A DNA stretch of 64,000 nucleotides from Methylobacterium nonmethylotrophicum (GCF_004745635.1 NZ_SRLB01000007.1:186001-250000), one strand, 5' to 3'; shown: positions 18,807 to 27,925, counted from the first letter of the stretch. Numbers and translations: made by a program. The notes: generated from the sequence alone by a model not told the origin.

Positions 18807-20108
18807 ATGAACAGACTGACAGTTGGACTGGCCGCGCTGCTCCTCAGCACTTCGGCTTTCGCTCAGACAGCCGGGAGCCCGGCGGGCGGGACTCCCGGCG
18901 GCGCGGCGGGCCGCGGCGGCGAGATGAGCCAGTCCGGCCCGAAGGCCGGGCCGGGCGGCGGCGGGGCGCAGGCCCGCGGCGAGATGGGCAAGGGCGAGAT
19001 GGGCAAGGCCGACGGGCAGGCCGGCGCCGCCCGCGCCGAGTCGGGCCGTCCGGACGGCAACCGCCAGGGCATGAACCAGGGCATGGCGGGCGAGCGGAAC
19101 GGGACCCGCGACCGCGCCGAGACCGGCACCCGCCCGGGTGAGCGCAATGCCGACCGGGCAGAGGGCCGCGACAACCGCCGGGCGATGGACGAGCGCCGCG
19201 ACGGCGACCGCCGGATGGACCGCCGCGGCGACCGCGCCGAGCGCTTCGAGCAGCGCGAGGGCCGGACGGGCTTCCGCAGCGAGGCGCGGGAGGACCGCAT
19301 CTCGACCGTCGGCGGCCGCCGCTACGTCACGATCTCCGGCCGGCGGGTGCTCTACGGCTCGCCCGAATATCGCCGCCTCGTGGTGGTCGAGCAGCGCGAG
19401 AATCGCGGCGTGCGCGCCGGTCGTGTCGAGTTCGTGACGATCCAGGGCCGCCGGGTGCGCGTCGGCTCGCCCGAGTACCGCCGCCTCGTGATCCGCGAGC
19501 GCAGCGGCCCGGGCCGCTACGTGATGGTGCGCGGCCAGCGCGTGCTCTACGGCTCGCCGGAATACCGCCGGCTGATCGTGACCGAGCGCGGCGGCGCCGA
19601 CCGCTACGTCACGATCGCCGGCCGGCGCGTCCTCTACGGGTCGCCCGAGTATCGCCGCCTGTCGGTCAGCGAGCGCACCAGCGTCACCGGCAGCGTCCGG
19701 GGCCGCGACCGCGTCGACGTGCGCAGCGAGCAGCGCGAGGACCGGATGAGCCGCAGCGAGCAGCGCCGCGACGGCGGCATGGACCGCGAGCGCAACCGCG
19801 AGATGTCCCGCGGCGACATGCGCAACGACGGGAAGGACCGTCGCGAGATGGGCGAGCGCAACGGCGGCCGGCCCGAGCAGGCGGCGGGCAACCAGCCCGG
19901 CCGGGGCGGGCAGGAGCGCGGCATGCAGGAGCGCGGCATGAACGAGCGCCAGGCCGGCGACCGCCAGATGGGCGGCCGCGGCAACGGTCCGGAGACGACC
20001 GGCAGCACCCAGCGCGGCGGCCAGCCGGGCCAGGAGCGGGGCGGCGCGCGCGGCGGCGCCGGTGCCGGCCAGCCGGGCGGCGCGGGCAATGGCGGCGGCC
20101 GGATGTAA
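18807..20108 (+). CDS. Secreted Arg/Gly-rich protein with four RYVTI-type repeats
   Basis: Exported protein of 433 residues, no known family recognised. Signal peptide at about 1-20 (cleavage after AFAQ). Residues 21-165 are low-complexity, rich in Gly, Arg, Met and Asp. Four 24-residue repeats follow at about 172, 208, 237 and 266, each of form 'RYVTIxGRRVLYGSPEYRRL' then a short 'VVVE'; spacing is 36, 29 and 29 residues. Residues 290-433 are again disordered, with repeated 'QERGMQERGM' and Gly-rich runs. The repeat core alternates hydrophobic and Arg residues and looks like a beta-hairpin unit. The disordered parts are strongly basic and acidic in alternation, as in hydration-type stress proteins (inference). 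Ends before a strong terminator; preceded by an EcfG-type promoter. GGGAGGCAGAG precedes the ATG. Confidence 0.82.
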   Translation: MNRLTVGLAALLLSTSAFAQTAGSPAGGTPGGAAGRGGEMSQSGPKAGPGGGGAQARGEMGKGEMGKADGQAGAARAESGRPDGNRQGMNQGMAGERNGTRDRAETGTRPGERNADRAEGRDNRRAMDERRDGDRRMDRRGDRAERFEQREGRTGFRSEAREDRISTVGGRRYVTISGRRVLYGSPEYRRLVVVEQRENRGVRAGRVEFVTIQGRRVRVGSPEYRRLVIRERSGPGRYVMVRGQRVLYGSPEYRRLIVTERGGADRYVTIAGRRVLYGSPEYRRLSVSERTSVTGSVRGRDRVDVRSEQREDRMSRSEQRRDGGMDRERNREMSRGDMRNDGKDRREMGERNGGRPEQAAGNQPGRGGQERGMQERGMNERQAGDRQMGGRGNGPETTGSTQRGGQPGQERGGARGGAGAGQPGGAGNGGGRM

Positions 20109-20139
20109 TCCGTCAACCTCCATCACCTGACGGCGAACG

Positions 20140-20173
20140 AGGCCGGTCCCGGGTATCCCGGGGCCGGCCTTCT
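20140..20173 (+). terminator. Strong hairpin after the repeat protein gene
   Basis: A 14-bp stem, AGGCCGGTCCCGGG (20140-20153) with CCCGGGGCCGGCCT (20157-20170), one G-T wobble, tri-loop TAT, followed by TCTCG. The rest of the 383-bp gap up to 20491 shows no gene; it is an Arg/Pro-coding-looking GC-rich leader of ubiB. Confidence 0.75.
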
Positions 20174-20491
20174 CGCGTGGGCGGGACGGCCCGCGACCGA
20201 TCGCCGAGGCTGCGGCGGCCAGTTGAGATTGTGCCGATCCGGGTCATGCGCTACCGCCTGACTCGCCCGCCGGCCGCCCCAGTCCCGCCCGGTTGACGCC
20301 GCATGGGGGCGACAGACTGCGTCGCGGGGAACGGGACAGGGGAGGACCAGAAAGCCGATGCGTGCGCCCCCTCCCATGGCCAGTCCGGACGGGACCCTCG
20401 TCCGCGGCGCCGGCGCTCTCGCCCTCCTGCCCGACCGGGTCGCCCCGGCCGGCCTTCCCTCCCACGCCAGCCGAGCAGATTCGACGCGCAG

Positions 20492-22126
20492 ATGCTGAAA
20501 ACCGCCATCGTCGCGGCGCGGGACCGCCAGCGCCTCCAGGAAATCGCCGGCATCCTGATCGGCTTCGGCGTCAACAAGGTCGTCGACCGGCTCGGCCTGC
20601 GGGCGATCCCGCGGCTCGCCTGGCGCAGCGCCCCGGCGGTCGACCTCGCCCGGCTGTCGCAGCCCGAGCGGCTGCGCCGGGCGATCGAGGCCCTGGGGCC
20701 CACCTTCATCAAGCTCGGCCAAGTGCTGGCGAGCCGCGCCGACCTGCTCGCGCCACAATGGACCGAGGAACTCGGCAAGCTGCACGACAAGGTCGCGCCC
20801 CTGCCCTGGGACGTGATCCGGCCGCAGCTCGAGGCCGATCTCGGCGCGCCGCCCTCCGCGATCTTCTCCGAGTTCGACACCGACCCGATCGCCTCGGCGT
20901 CGATCGCCCAGGTCTACCGGGCCCGGCTCGAGAGCGGCGAGGAGGTGATCGTCAAGGTCCGGCGCCCGGGGCTGCAGAAGATCATCGAGGCGGACCTGCG
21001 CCTGCTCTCGCACGCCTCGCGCATCGTCGAGTCGGAATGGCCCGAGATGGCGCGCTACCGGCCGACCGAGCAGATGCGCCACATCGCCAACGGCCTGCGC
21101 GAGGAGCTCGACCTCGCCAACGAGGGCCGCAACTGCGAGATGCTGGCCGCCCTGTTCGCCGACCGCGACGACATCGTCTTCCCGAAGGTCTACTGGGAGT
21201 ACACGTCCGAGCGGGTGCTGGTGCAGGAATTCATCCACGGCATCCCGCCGACGGATGTCCGGCGCCTGGAGGATGCGGGGCTCGACCGCAAGGTGCTGGC
21301 CCAGCGCGGCGTCGACGCCTTCCTGCAGATGGCGCTGATCGAGGGCGTCTTCCACGCCGACCCGCATCCGGGCAACCTCCTGGCGATGTCGGGCAACCGG
21401 ATCGCCTTCATCGATTTCGGCATCGTCGGCCGCCTGTCGCAGCGGCGGCGCTCGCAGCTCCTGGTCCTGATCGGCGCGATGCTGCAGGAGGATGCCGACG
21501 GGCTGATGGCGGTGCTGCTCGACTGGAGCGGCGCCAGCAACCCGGACCTGACCCGGCTGGAAGCCGCCTCGCAGGCCTTCGTCACCCGCCACAACGGCGC
21601 GACGCTGAATCTCGGCCTCGTGCTCACCGACTTCATGACCATGGCGCGCGAGAACGACCTCGCGATGCCGACCGACCTCGCGATCCTGTTCAAGGGCCTG
21701 GTGACGGCGGACGGCGTGATGCGCCAGCTCGACCCCGCCTTCGACCTGTTCGCGGCCGCCGGCCCCACCGTGCGCCGGCACATGCGGGCGCAGTTCTCGC
21801 TGAAGGACCTGAAGGGCCGGTTCCAGGGGCTGGCGACCGGCCTCTACGGCGCGGCCTCCGAGCTGCCGACGCTGATCCACCTGATGCTGGTGCGCCTCAA
21901 GCAGGGCCGGGTCACGGTGGAGATCGAGCTCAAGGGGATGGACAAGCTGACCCGCGGCATCGAGCGCGCGGCCGCCCGGGTGGCGGTCGGCCTCGTGGTC
22001 GCGGCCTTCGCGACCCAGCTCGCCCCCCGGCTGATGGAGCACGGCACCCCGGCCTTCGCCACGATCGGCATCCTGGTGCTGACCATCGGGATCGGCTGGA
22101 TCCTGCTGCTCGCCAGGAACCGCTGA
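20492..22126 (+). CDS. ubiB: UbiB-family (ABC1/ADCK) protein kinase-like protein, ubiquinone biosynthesis
   Basis: Atypical kinase/ATPase supporting coenzyme Q synthesis at the inner membrane, 544 residues. The family-specific KxGQ motif is 'FIKLGQVLASRADLL' (about residues 73-87), followed by the A-loop/VAVK region 'ASIAQVYRARLESGEEVIVK', the catalytic HADPHPGN and the metal-binding IDFGIVGR. Two hydrophobic helices at the C terminus (about 495-540) anchor it. The start at ATG 20492 fits the family N terminus (MLKTAIVAARDR); the frame stays open to 20303, but the upstream part is Arg/Pro low-complexity. No good ribosome site is visible. The protein does not sit with ubiE or coaBC, so it may be a second UbiB-like paralogue rather than the main one. 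Confidence 0.9.
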   Translation: MLKTAIVAARDRQRLQEIAGILIGFGVNKVVDRLGLRAIPRLAWRSAPAVDLARLSQPERLRRAIEALGPTFIKLGQVLASRADLLAPQWTEELGKLHDKVAPLPWDVIRPQLEADLGAPPSAIFSEFDTDPIASASIAQVYRARLESGEEVIVKVRRPGLQKIIEADLRLLSHASRIVESEWPEMARYRPTEQMRHIANGLREELDLANEGRNCEMLAALFADRDDIVFPKVYWEYTSERVLVQEFIHGIPPTDVRRLEDAGLDRKVLAQRGVDAFLQMALIEGVFHADPHPGNLLAMSGNRIAFIDFGIVGRLSQRRRSQLLVLIGAMLQEDADGLMAVLLDWSGASNPDLTRLEAASQAFVTRHNGATLNLGLVLTDFMTMARENDLAMPTDLAILFKGLVTADGVMRQLDPAFDLFAAAGPTVRRHMRAQFSLKDLKGRFQGLATGLYGAASELPTLIHLMLVRLKQGRVTVEIELKGMDKLTRGIERAAARVAVGLVVAAFATQLAPRLMEHGTPAFATIGILVLTIGIGWILLLARNR

Positions 22127-22156
22127 CCGACCGGTGGTCGCGCCCGGCCGCCGCCG

Positions 22157-23053
22157 TCAGCTCACCCGATCGAGCTGCCGTCCGGCCGCCGACATCACCT
22201 GGTTGCGCCCGCCCGCCTTCGCCGCGTAGAGCGCGTGATCGGCCCGGGCGAGCAGGGTCTCGACCGTGTCGCCCTCGGCGAAGGCGCTGAGCCCGAGGCT
22301 GCAGGTGACCGGGATCGGCCCGCGGCGGCCCGGCACCCGCAGGCGGGCGCAGCCGGCCCGGATCCGGTCCGCCACCACCCCGGCGCTGCCGAGGCCGTGG
22401 CCGGGCATCAGCACGGCGAATTCCTCGCCGCCGATCCGGCCGGCCAGCGCCCCGGTTTCCTTGAGCACGTCGGCGACGCTGCGGATCACCCGGTCGCCGC
22501 TGTCGTGGCCATGGCGGTCGTTGATCGCCTTGAAGCTGTCGATGTCGATCATCAGGGCGGTGAGGAGGTCCTGCGGGGCGAGCGCCGCGACGGCGGCGCC
22601 GGCCCGGCGCATGAAGCCGCCGCGGCTCAGGAGCTGGGTCAGGGAATCGGTGTCGGCCTCGCGGATCAGCTGGCGCTGCAGGCCGAGGCCCCGCTCGACC
22701 ACCCGCAGGCGGGCATGCAGCTCGACCGCCTCCGGAGGCTTCGAGATGAAATCGTCGGCGCCGCTGTCGAGCACCTCGCCGAGGCCCCGGCCGGCCCGGT
22801 CCGTCGACATCGCGATCACGGCGAGCGGCCGCACCGTGCCGGCCAGCGTGCGCAGGGACCAGCACAGCTCCAGGCCGCAGATCGGCCCGACCTCGAGGCT
22901 GGTGATGACGCAGGCCACGTCCTCGTGGGCGGCGACGTGGGCGAGCGCCTGCTCCGAATCGGAAAACGAATCGACCTGATGCCCCCCCTCCTCGATGAGC
23001 CGGGCGACGGTCTTGCGCAGGATCAGGCCGGGTTCGACGAGGACGACGCGCAT
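22157..23053 (-). CDS. Diguanylate cyclase with pseudo-receiver domain
   Basis: Cytoplasmic c-di-GMP synthase, 298 residues: a receiver-like domain (1-125) plus GGDEF (135-290). The active site is GGEEF, with 'MIDIDSFKAINDRHGHDSGD' as substrate pocket, so catalysis is expected. The receiver domain keeps the Lys (ISKPPEAVEL) and Thr/Ser (MST) of the signalling core, but the phospho-acceptor position reads VITSLEVG, with Ser for Asp, and the acidic pair near beta-1 is only one Glu (VEPG). It is therefore unlikely to be phosphorylated. No RxxD inhibitory site sits before GGEEF. ATG 23053 begins the receiver fold; an in-frame ATG at 23110 would add 19 basic residues. Convergent with ubiB. Confidence 0.9.
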   Translation of the reverse strand: MRVVLVEPGLILRKTVARLIEEGGHQVDSFSDSEQALAHVAAHEDVACVITSLEVGPICGLELCWSLRTLAGTVRPLAVIAMSTDRAGRGLGEVLDSGADDFISKPPEAVELHARLRVVERGLGLQRQLIREADTDSLTQLLSRGGFMRRAGAAVAALAPQDLLTALMIDIDSFKAINDRHGHDSGDRVIRSVADVLKETGALAGRIGGEEFAVLMPGHGLGSAGVVADRIRAGCARLRVPGRRGPIPVTCSLGLSAFAEGDTVETLLARADHALYAAKAGGRNQVMSAAGRQLDRVS

Positions 23054-23384
23054 CGGACCTTGCAGGGGACGCAGCCGCGCTCGCGCCCGGCCATCGATGA
23101 AGCTCTGCATCCTGGGATAGGACACCAGACCATAAGGGCCGGTTAAGGTCACGGATCAGGCCGGTGCCGCGGGATGGCACCTGTCTCGGCACGTCCGCTC
23201 GTTCGGATGGCGCCGAACGCATCGGGCCAAACGCGCCTGCATCGCGGGTTCTCTCGACCCCACGCCGGGCCGCGTCGAAGGCGCGGACCGGCACGACGGC
23301 GGTCCCCCATGTTGGACCGACATGCTGGATTTCGCCGGCCAGATAGGGCATCGGGCGGTACCCCCCCTCGAGACACGGCGCCTC

Positions 23385-24032
23385 ATGACCGAGACCTCCC
23401 CGATCCCGCCTGCCGCGCGCCCGAAGCTCGTCCTCGCCTCGGCCTCGCCGCGGCGCCTCGCCCTGATGCAGCAGGCGGGGCTCGAGCCGGACGCCCTGCT
23501 GCCGGCCGACCTCGACGAGACGCCGCTGAAGGCCGAGAAGCCCCGGGACCTGGTGCGCCGGCTGGCCCGGGCGAAGCTCGACGTGGCGGTCGCGGCGGCG
23601 CGGGCCGGCGAGGAGCTGCGCGACTCCTACGTGGTGGCGGCCGACACCGTCGTGGCGGTGGGCCGGCGCATCCTGCCGAAGGCCGAGGTGACGGACGAGG
23701 CGGCGGCCTGCCTGCGCCTCCTCTCCGGCCGGGCCCACCGGGTCTACACCGCGATCTGCGTGATGGGCCCCAAGGACCGGCCGCGCGAGCGCCTGGTCGA
23801 GACGCGGGTGCGCTTCAAGCGACTGTCGGCCCGGGAGATCGACGGCTACCTCGCCAGCGGCGAGTGGCGCGGCAAGGCGGGCGGCTACGCGATCCAGGGG
23901 CTCGCCGGCAGCTTCGTGGTCAAGCTCGTCGGCTCCTACAGCGCCGTGGTCGGCTTGCCGCTCTACGAGACCGTCGGGCTGCTCGAGGGCGAGGGTTTTC
24001 CGGTCCGCGGCGCCTGGCGCGACGCGGCCTGA
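23385..24032 (+). CDS. maf: Maf-like nucleotide pyrophosphatase
   Basis: House-cleaning enzyme that hydrolyses non-canonical or methylated nucleoside triphosphates (dTTP/UTP or m7GTP class) to monophosphates, 215 residues. Signature [10 protein letters not shown] near residue 18, '[17 protein letters not shown]' with the catalytic Asp, and '[16 protein letters not shown]' that closes the pocket. The insertion between blocks and the length match alphaproteobacterial Maf/YhdE proteins. ATG 23385 was chosen over in-frame 23322 because the upstream 21 residues are not part of the family. It is followed 19 bp later by yacG, a pairing common in this group (maf-yacG downstream of infA). Confidence 0.93.
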   Translation: MTETSPIPPAARPKLVLASASPRRLALMQQAGLEPDALLPADLDETPLKAEKPRDLVRRLARAKLDVAVAAARAGEELRDSYVVAADTVVAVGRRILPKAEVTDEAAACLRLLSGRAHRVYTAICVMGPKDRPRERLVETRVRFKRLSAREIDGYLASGEWRGKAGGYAIQGLAGSFVVKLVGSYSAVVGLPLYETVGLLEGEGFPVRGAWRDAA

Positions 24033-24051
24033 CATCGGACAGGAGGCGCGA

Positions 24052-24267
24052 GTGACGACGCGCGACGACACCCCGAAGGACGACGCACCGAAGACGGCCG
24101 GCCCCGCCTGCCCGATCTGCGGCAAGCCGCCGGCGCCGGCCTATGCGCCATTCTGCTCCAAGCGCTGCGCCGACGTCGACCTGCAGCGCTGGCTCAGCGG
24201 GCGCTACGCCATCCCGGGCCGCGAGGAGGATGCCCTGGGCCAGGACGACGGCTCGCGGGAGGAGTAA
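24052..24267 (+). CDS. yacG: YacG, DNA gyrase inhibitor / zinc-ribbon protein
   Basis: Small zinc protein, 71 residues, known in E. coli to bind GyrB and inhibit DNA gyrase. The four zinc-ligand cysteines are present as CPICGKPP and FCSKRC, followed by the diagnostic 'ADVDLQRWLSGRYAIPG'. An acidic tail follows. The GTG start at 24052 is 6 bp after AGGAGG (24040-24045). Directly downstream of maf and likely co-transcribed. Confidence 0.95.
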   Translation: MTTRDDTPKDDAPKTAGPACPICGKPPAPAYAPFCSKRCADVDLQRWLSGRYAIPGREEDALGQDDGSREE

Positions 24268-24286
24268 GGGATACTCCGGGAGAGTT

Positions 24287-24311
24287 GGAACGGCCGGGGG
24301 CTTCCCCGGTT
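24287..24311 (+). promoter_or_regulatory. EcfG-like promoter candidate before the stress-type SDR
   Basis: GGAAC 24287-24291, spacer of 16, GGTT 24308-24311 (one mismatch to CGTT). Expected start site is about 35 bp before the ATG at 24352, and the gene product belongs to a family often seen in general stress regulons. Confidence 0.4.
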
Positions 24312-24351
24312 GACGGCGGCCTGACCCACCGACAGCCGGAGGCCGTCCCTC

Positions 24352-25251
24352 ATGTCGTCCGATACTATGCCGTCCGACTTGCCCGACCCGCTGACCAAGT
24401 ACCCGCGTCCGCCCTTCGCGGGCCAGCCGCAGAGCTTCCCGGGCCTCACCGGCCGGATGAAGCCCGAGCCCGACCACGGCGAGGACAGCTACCGGGGCTC
24501 CGGCAAGCTGACCGGCCGGGCGGCGCTGATCACCGGGGGCGATTCCGGCATCGGCCGGGCGGTCGCCATCGCGTATGCCCGCGAGGGCGCCGACGTCGCG
24601 ATCGCCTACCTGCCCTCCGAGCAGGGCGACGCCGAGGCGGTGGCGAAGTGGATCGAGAAGGCCGGGCGCCGGGCCCTGCTGCTGCCCGGCGACCTCAAGG
24701 AGCGGGCCTACGGCCGCGAGATCGTCGCCCGCACCGCCGAGGCCTTCGGCCGGCTCGACGTGGTGGTCAACAACGGCGCCTTCCAGCAGCCGAACCAGGG
24801 CCTCGACGCGATCGACGACCAGGTCTTCGAGGACCATTTCCGCACCAACGTGTTCGGGTCGTTCTACGTGACGAAGGCGGCGCTCGCCCATCTCAAGCCC
24901 GGCGCCTCGGTGATCTTCACCTCGTCGGTGAACTCCAAGCACCCGATGCCGTCGTTGCTCGCCTACAGCGCCACGAAGGGTGCCTTGAGCAACCTGGTCC
25001 TGAGCCTGGCCCAGCTGCTCGCCGAGAAGGGCGTGCGGGTGAACGGCGTGCTGCCGGGCCCGATCTGGACGCCGTTCATCCCCGCCGGGATGGAGGAGGA
25101 CTCCGTCAAATCCTTCGGCAGCCAGGTCCCGTTCGGCCGCCCGGGCCAGCCGGCGGAGCTCGCCTCGGCCTACGTCATGCTGGCCTCCGACGAGAGCAGC
25201 TACACCTCGGGGGCGCTCGTCACGGTGGCGGGGGCGATGCCGGTGCTGTGA
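24352..25251 (+). CDS. SDR oxidoreductase, YghA / general-stress-protein-39 type
   Basis: NAD(P)-dependent short-chain dehydrogenase of the long-N-terminus subfamily represented by E. coli YghA and Bacillus GS39, 299 residues. The subfamily's leading segment is clear (KYPRPPFAGQPQSFPGLTG, residues 22-40), followed by the cofactor motif TGGDSGIGR near residue 61, NNGAF near residue 141, catalytic Ser in FTSSVN and YSATK near residue 205. Physiological substrate unknown; members are frequently induced under osmotic, oxidative or stationary-phase stress. The ATG at 24352 follows GGAGGCCGTCC. An EcfG-like promoter lies upstream. Confidence 0.93.
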   Translation: MSSDTMPSDLPDPLTKYPRPPFAGQPQSFPGLTGRMKPEPDHGEDSYRGSGKLTGRAALITGGDSGIGRAVAIAYAREGADVAIAYLPSEQGDAEAVAKWIEKAGRRALLLPGDLKERAYGREIVARTAEAFGRLDVVVNNGAFQQPNQGLDAIDDQVFEDHFRTNVFGSFYVTKAALAHLKPGASVIFTSSVNSKHPMPSLLAYSATKGALSNLVLSLAQLLAEKGVRVNGVLPGPIWTPFIPAGMEEDSVKSFGSQVPFGRPGQPAELASAYVMLASDESSYTSGALVTVAGAMPVL

Positions 25252-25304
25252 GGGGCGGTTCGCAGACGACTGCCAGATAACGTGGGCGACCTCCAACCCA
25301 CAGG

Positions 25305-25340
25305 GTCATCCCGGGACGGCGCAGCGGAGCCCGGGATGAC
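25305..25340. repeat. Short REP-like palindrome
   Basis: Arms GTCATCCCGGG (25305-25315) and CCCGGGATGAC (25330-25340). It lies between convergent genes and could act as a bidirectional terminator. A related looser copy (GTCATCCCGGG... CGGGATGGC) lies at about 57786-57820. Confidence 0.7.
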
Positions 25341-25375
25341 GCGGAGCGTGCCAGATCTGTGGGGGATAACAGGCT

Positions 25376-25591
25376 TCACTTGCCGCAGGCCGGCGCCGCA
25401 TAACCCGCATACACGACCCGCACCGACCGGCAGGCGGGGGCCGCCGCCTCGGCGACGACCGGCGTCTCGACGGCGGCGGCCACCGGGGCCGGCTCGCGCT
25501 TCGGGGCGTTCGCGCCCGCCCGCACCACCAGCGGGGTCGCCACCAGGGACAGGAGCGCGGCGGCGGCAACCAGGGTCAGGCGCTGGGTCAC
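25376..25591 (-). CDS. Small secreted or membrane-anchored protein, unknown
   Basis: A 71-residue protein with a hydrophobic N-terminal segment at about residues 6-24 (LVAAAALLSLVATPLVV) that could be a signal peptide or anchor, a Pro/Ala/Glu linker, and a C-terminal block with two cysteines (CRSVRVVYAGYAAPACGK) that might form a disulfide in the periplasm. GTG 25591 is supported by GAGGGGA 7 bp upstream. The frame is open to 25708, but an EcfG-type promoter lies inside that upstream part, so the longer form is unlikely. No family recognised. Confidence 0.7.
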   Translation of the reverse strand: MTQRLTLVAAAALLSLVATPLVVRAGANAPKREPAPVAAAVETPVVAEAAAPACRSVRVVYAGYAAPACGK

Positions 25592-25651
25592 GGTCAGTCC
25601 CCTCAAGTCTTCGGCTGCCTGCGGCAGCGTCGTTGTCGGATCTGTACTGTC

Positions 25652-25677
25652 AACGAGCTTGACCGTGATCCGGTTCC
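25652..25677 (-). promoter_or_regulatory. EcfG-type general stress promoter for the small secreted protein
   Basis: Minus strand GGAAC (25677 down to 25673), spacer of 17, CGTT (25655 down to 25652). Exact consensus match; the GTG start is about 55 bp beyond the expected transcription start. Confidence 0.65.
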
Positions 25678-25782
25678 GGCGCCCCGGCGGCCTCGTGCGG
25701 CGGCGCACCCGCGCTTGACTCGGGGGCCGCCGGTTCTAAGGGTCCGGCCTGAGAACCGCCCCGCCGAGCCTGCCTCACGCCC

Positions 25783-26712
25783 ATGACCGACACCGACCTC
25801 CAGCCGACCCGCTCGTTCCAGGGGCTGATCCTGACGCTCCAGCGGTTCTGGGCCGCACAGGGCTGCGTAATCCTGCAGCCCTACGACATGGAGGTCGGGG
25901 CCGGCACGTTCCATCCGGCCACCACCCTGCGGGCGCTGGGCCCCAAGCCCTGGAAGGCCGCCTACGTCCAGCCCTCGCGCCGGCCGAAGGACGGGCGCTA
26001 CGGCGAGAACCCGAACCGGCTGCAGCACTACTATCAGTTCCAGGTCATCCTGAAGCCGAACCCGCCGAACCTCCAGGAACTCTACCTCGATTCGCTGAAG
26101 GCGATCGGGGTCGATCTTCGCCTGCACGACATCCGCTTCGTCGAGGACGACTGGGAGAGCCCGACCCTCGGCGCCTGGGGCCTCGGCTGGGAATGCTGGT
26201 GCGACGGGATGGAGGTGAGCCAGTTCACCTACTTCCAGCAGGTCGCCGGCTTCGAATGCGCGCCGGTCGCCGGCGAGCTGACCTACGGCCTCGAGCGCCT
26301 GGCGATGTATGTCCAGGGCGTCGAGAACGTCTACGACCTCAACTTCAACGGCCGCGAGGGCGACGAGACGGTCACCTACGGCGACGTGTTCCTGCAGGCC
26401 GAGCAGGAATATTCGCGCCACAACTTCGAATCCGCCGACACCGAGATGCTGTTTCGGCAGTTCCGCGACGCCGAGGCCGCCTGCCGGGCCTATCTCCAGG
26501 CCGGCGAGCCGGGGCCGGGAGGGAACGACACCCGCCACCGCATGGCGCAGCCGGCCTACGACCAGTGCATCAAGGCCAGCCACGTCTTCAACCTGCTCGA
26601 CGCGCGCGGGGTGATCTCGGTGACCGAGCGCCAGAGCTACATCCTGCGGGTGCGCGAGCTCGCCAAGGCCTGCGGCGAGGCCTGGCGGCGCACGGAGGCC
26701 GGCGGCGCCTGA
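25783..26712 (+). CDS. glyQ: Glycyl-tRNA synthetase alpha subunit
   Basis: Catalytic subunit of the bacterial (alpha-beta)2 GlyRS that charges tRNA-Gly, 309 residues, cytoplasmic. The class II core is unmistakable: '[20 protein letters not shown]', '[19 protein letters not shown]', '[20 protein letters not shown]' and '[19 protein letters not shown]'. Length is normal. The partner glyS follows after one intervening gene (cyclase-family, 26892) rather than directly, so the subunits are split by about 1.3 kb on the same strand. Confidence 0.98.
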   Translation: MTDTDLQPTRSFQGLILTLQRFWAAQGCVILQPYDMEVGAGTFHPATTLRALGPKPWKAAYVQPSRRPKDGRYGENPNRLQHYYQFQVILKPNPPNLQELYLDSLKAIGVDLRLHDIRFVEDDWESPTLGAWGLGWECWCDGMEVSQFTYFQQVAGFECAPVAGELTYGLERLAMYVQGVENVYDLNFNGREGDETVTYGDVFLQAEQEYSRHNFESADTEMLFRQFRDAEAACRAYLQAGEPGPGGNDTRHRMAQPAYDQCIKASHVFNLLDARGVISVTERQSYILRVRELAKACGEAWRRTEAGGA

Positions 26713-26891
26713 AGCCCGGTCGGCCTGGCCTGGAAAGCGTCGACGGACCAAAGGCTTGCGGCCTCGCCTGGGCGTCGCGCGCGCGCGCTCGCCTGGACAG
26801 GCCGCGAGCCCGACCTTACCCTGGAGGCGCCCGCGCGCAGATGCGGGGTCGACGGGTCGCGCCGCCCGGCGCGCCGCCAGGAGGACACGCC

Positions 26892-27824
26892 ATGAGGTTC
26901 GTGATCGCGCTCGCCGCCGCGGCGGGCTGTCTCGCCGCGACCTGCGCCGGCGCGCAGGAGATCCCGGTCTCGCGCTGGGGCGCGGAGGACGAGATCGGTG
27001 CCGCCAACCACCTCTCGCCCGCCAAGGTGCAGGAGGCGGTCAAGCTCGTCACGACGGGCAAGACCTACGCGCTGGGCATCCCGATCGACCGGGGCACCCC
27101 GGCCTTCCCGCCGCGCAACTTCGCCGTGACCGTGATGGCGCCCAACCAGCCCGAGGGTGTCACCTTCGGGGCGAACAAGATGAGCTACCTCGACGACATG
27201 GTGACGGGGTGGCTCGGGGTCGGCACCCAGATCGACGGGCTCGCGCATCTCGGCACCGACTCGACCTTCTACAATCGCAACCGGATGAAGGACATCTTCG
27301 ACACGACCGGCGTGAAGAAGCTCGGCGCCCACAAGATCCCGCCGATCGTCACCCGGGGCGTGCTCCTCGACGTCGCCAAGGCCAAGGGCAAGGACCGGCT
27401 GATGGAGGGCGAGCTGGTCACCGTCGACGACATCAAGGCCGCCGAGAAGGCCGCCGGCGTGACCCCGGGCAAGGGCGACGTCGTGGTGCTGCATACCGGC
27501 TGGCTCTCGATGCTGGGCGAGGACGCCAAGCGATTCGGCGCCGGCGAGCCCGGCATCGACGCGGAGGGCGCGCGCTACCTCGCCGGCAAGGACGTGGTGG
27601 CGGTCGGCGCCGACACCTGGGGCGTCGAGGCGGTGCCGTTCAAGGGCGACCGGGTCTGGGAGGGCCACCAGATCCTGCTCGCCCAGAACGGCATCTACAT
27701 CCTGGAGACCCTCGACACCCGGGCGCTGATCCGGGACGGCGTCAGCGAGTTCCTGTTCGTGCTCGGCGCCCCGCGCTACGTCGGGTCGATCCAGGCGATC
27801 ATCAACCCGGTGGCGATCCGGTAG
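26892..27824 (+). CDS. Secreted cyclase-family (kynurenine formamidase-like) protein
   Basis: Metal-dependent hydrolase-like protein of the cyclase superfamily (PF04199 type), 310 residues. Signal peptide at about residues 1-22 ([22 protein letters not shown]), so it acts in the periplasm. '[13 protein letters not shown]' holds the typical metal-binding Asp/His, with '[13 protein letters not shown]' and '[11 protein letters not shown]' as further conserved blocks. The long form with N-terminal '[15 protein letters not shown]' resembles periplasmic cyclases of unknown substrate rather than true KynB. AGGAGGACACGCC precedes the ATG. It sits between glyQ and glyS, an insertion into what is normally an operon; whether it shares their transcript is unknown. 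Confidence 0.9.
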   Translation: MRFVIALAAAAGCLAATCAGAQEIPVSRWGAEDEIGAANHLSPAKVQEAVKLVTTGKTYALGIPIDRGTPAFPPRNFAVTVMAPNQPEGVTFGANKMSYLDDMVTGWLGVGTQIDGLAHLGTDSTFYNRNRMKDIFDTTGVKKLGAHKIPPIVTRGVLLDVAKAKGKDRLMEGELVTVDDIKAAEKAAGVTPGKGDVVVLHTGWLSMLGEDAKRFGAGEPGIDAEGARYLAGKDVVAVGADTWGVEAVPFKGDRVWEGHQILLAQNGIYILETLDTRALIRDGVSEFLFVLGAPRYVGSIQAIINPVAIR

Positions 27825-27925
27825 CGGCCTGACGCGGCCGGTCTTCGGCGAGGTAGCGCTCCGCCTCCGCGGGCGCTACACCCGCGGCTCGACCCGTCCC
27901 GCGCCCTCCGGCGGAGGGGCTCGGG

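Noticed and set aside
17076..20126. Open frame of 1016 codons on the minus strand across the degenerate PBP and repeat gene
   Set aside because: Runs antisense through a real gene with a signal peptide and repeats; the translation is Ala/Arg/Pro low-complexity, an artefact of high G+C third positions.
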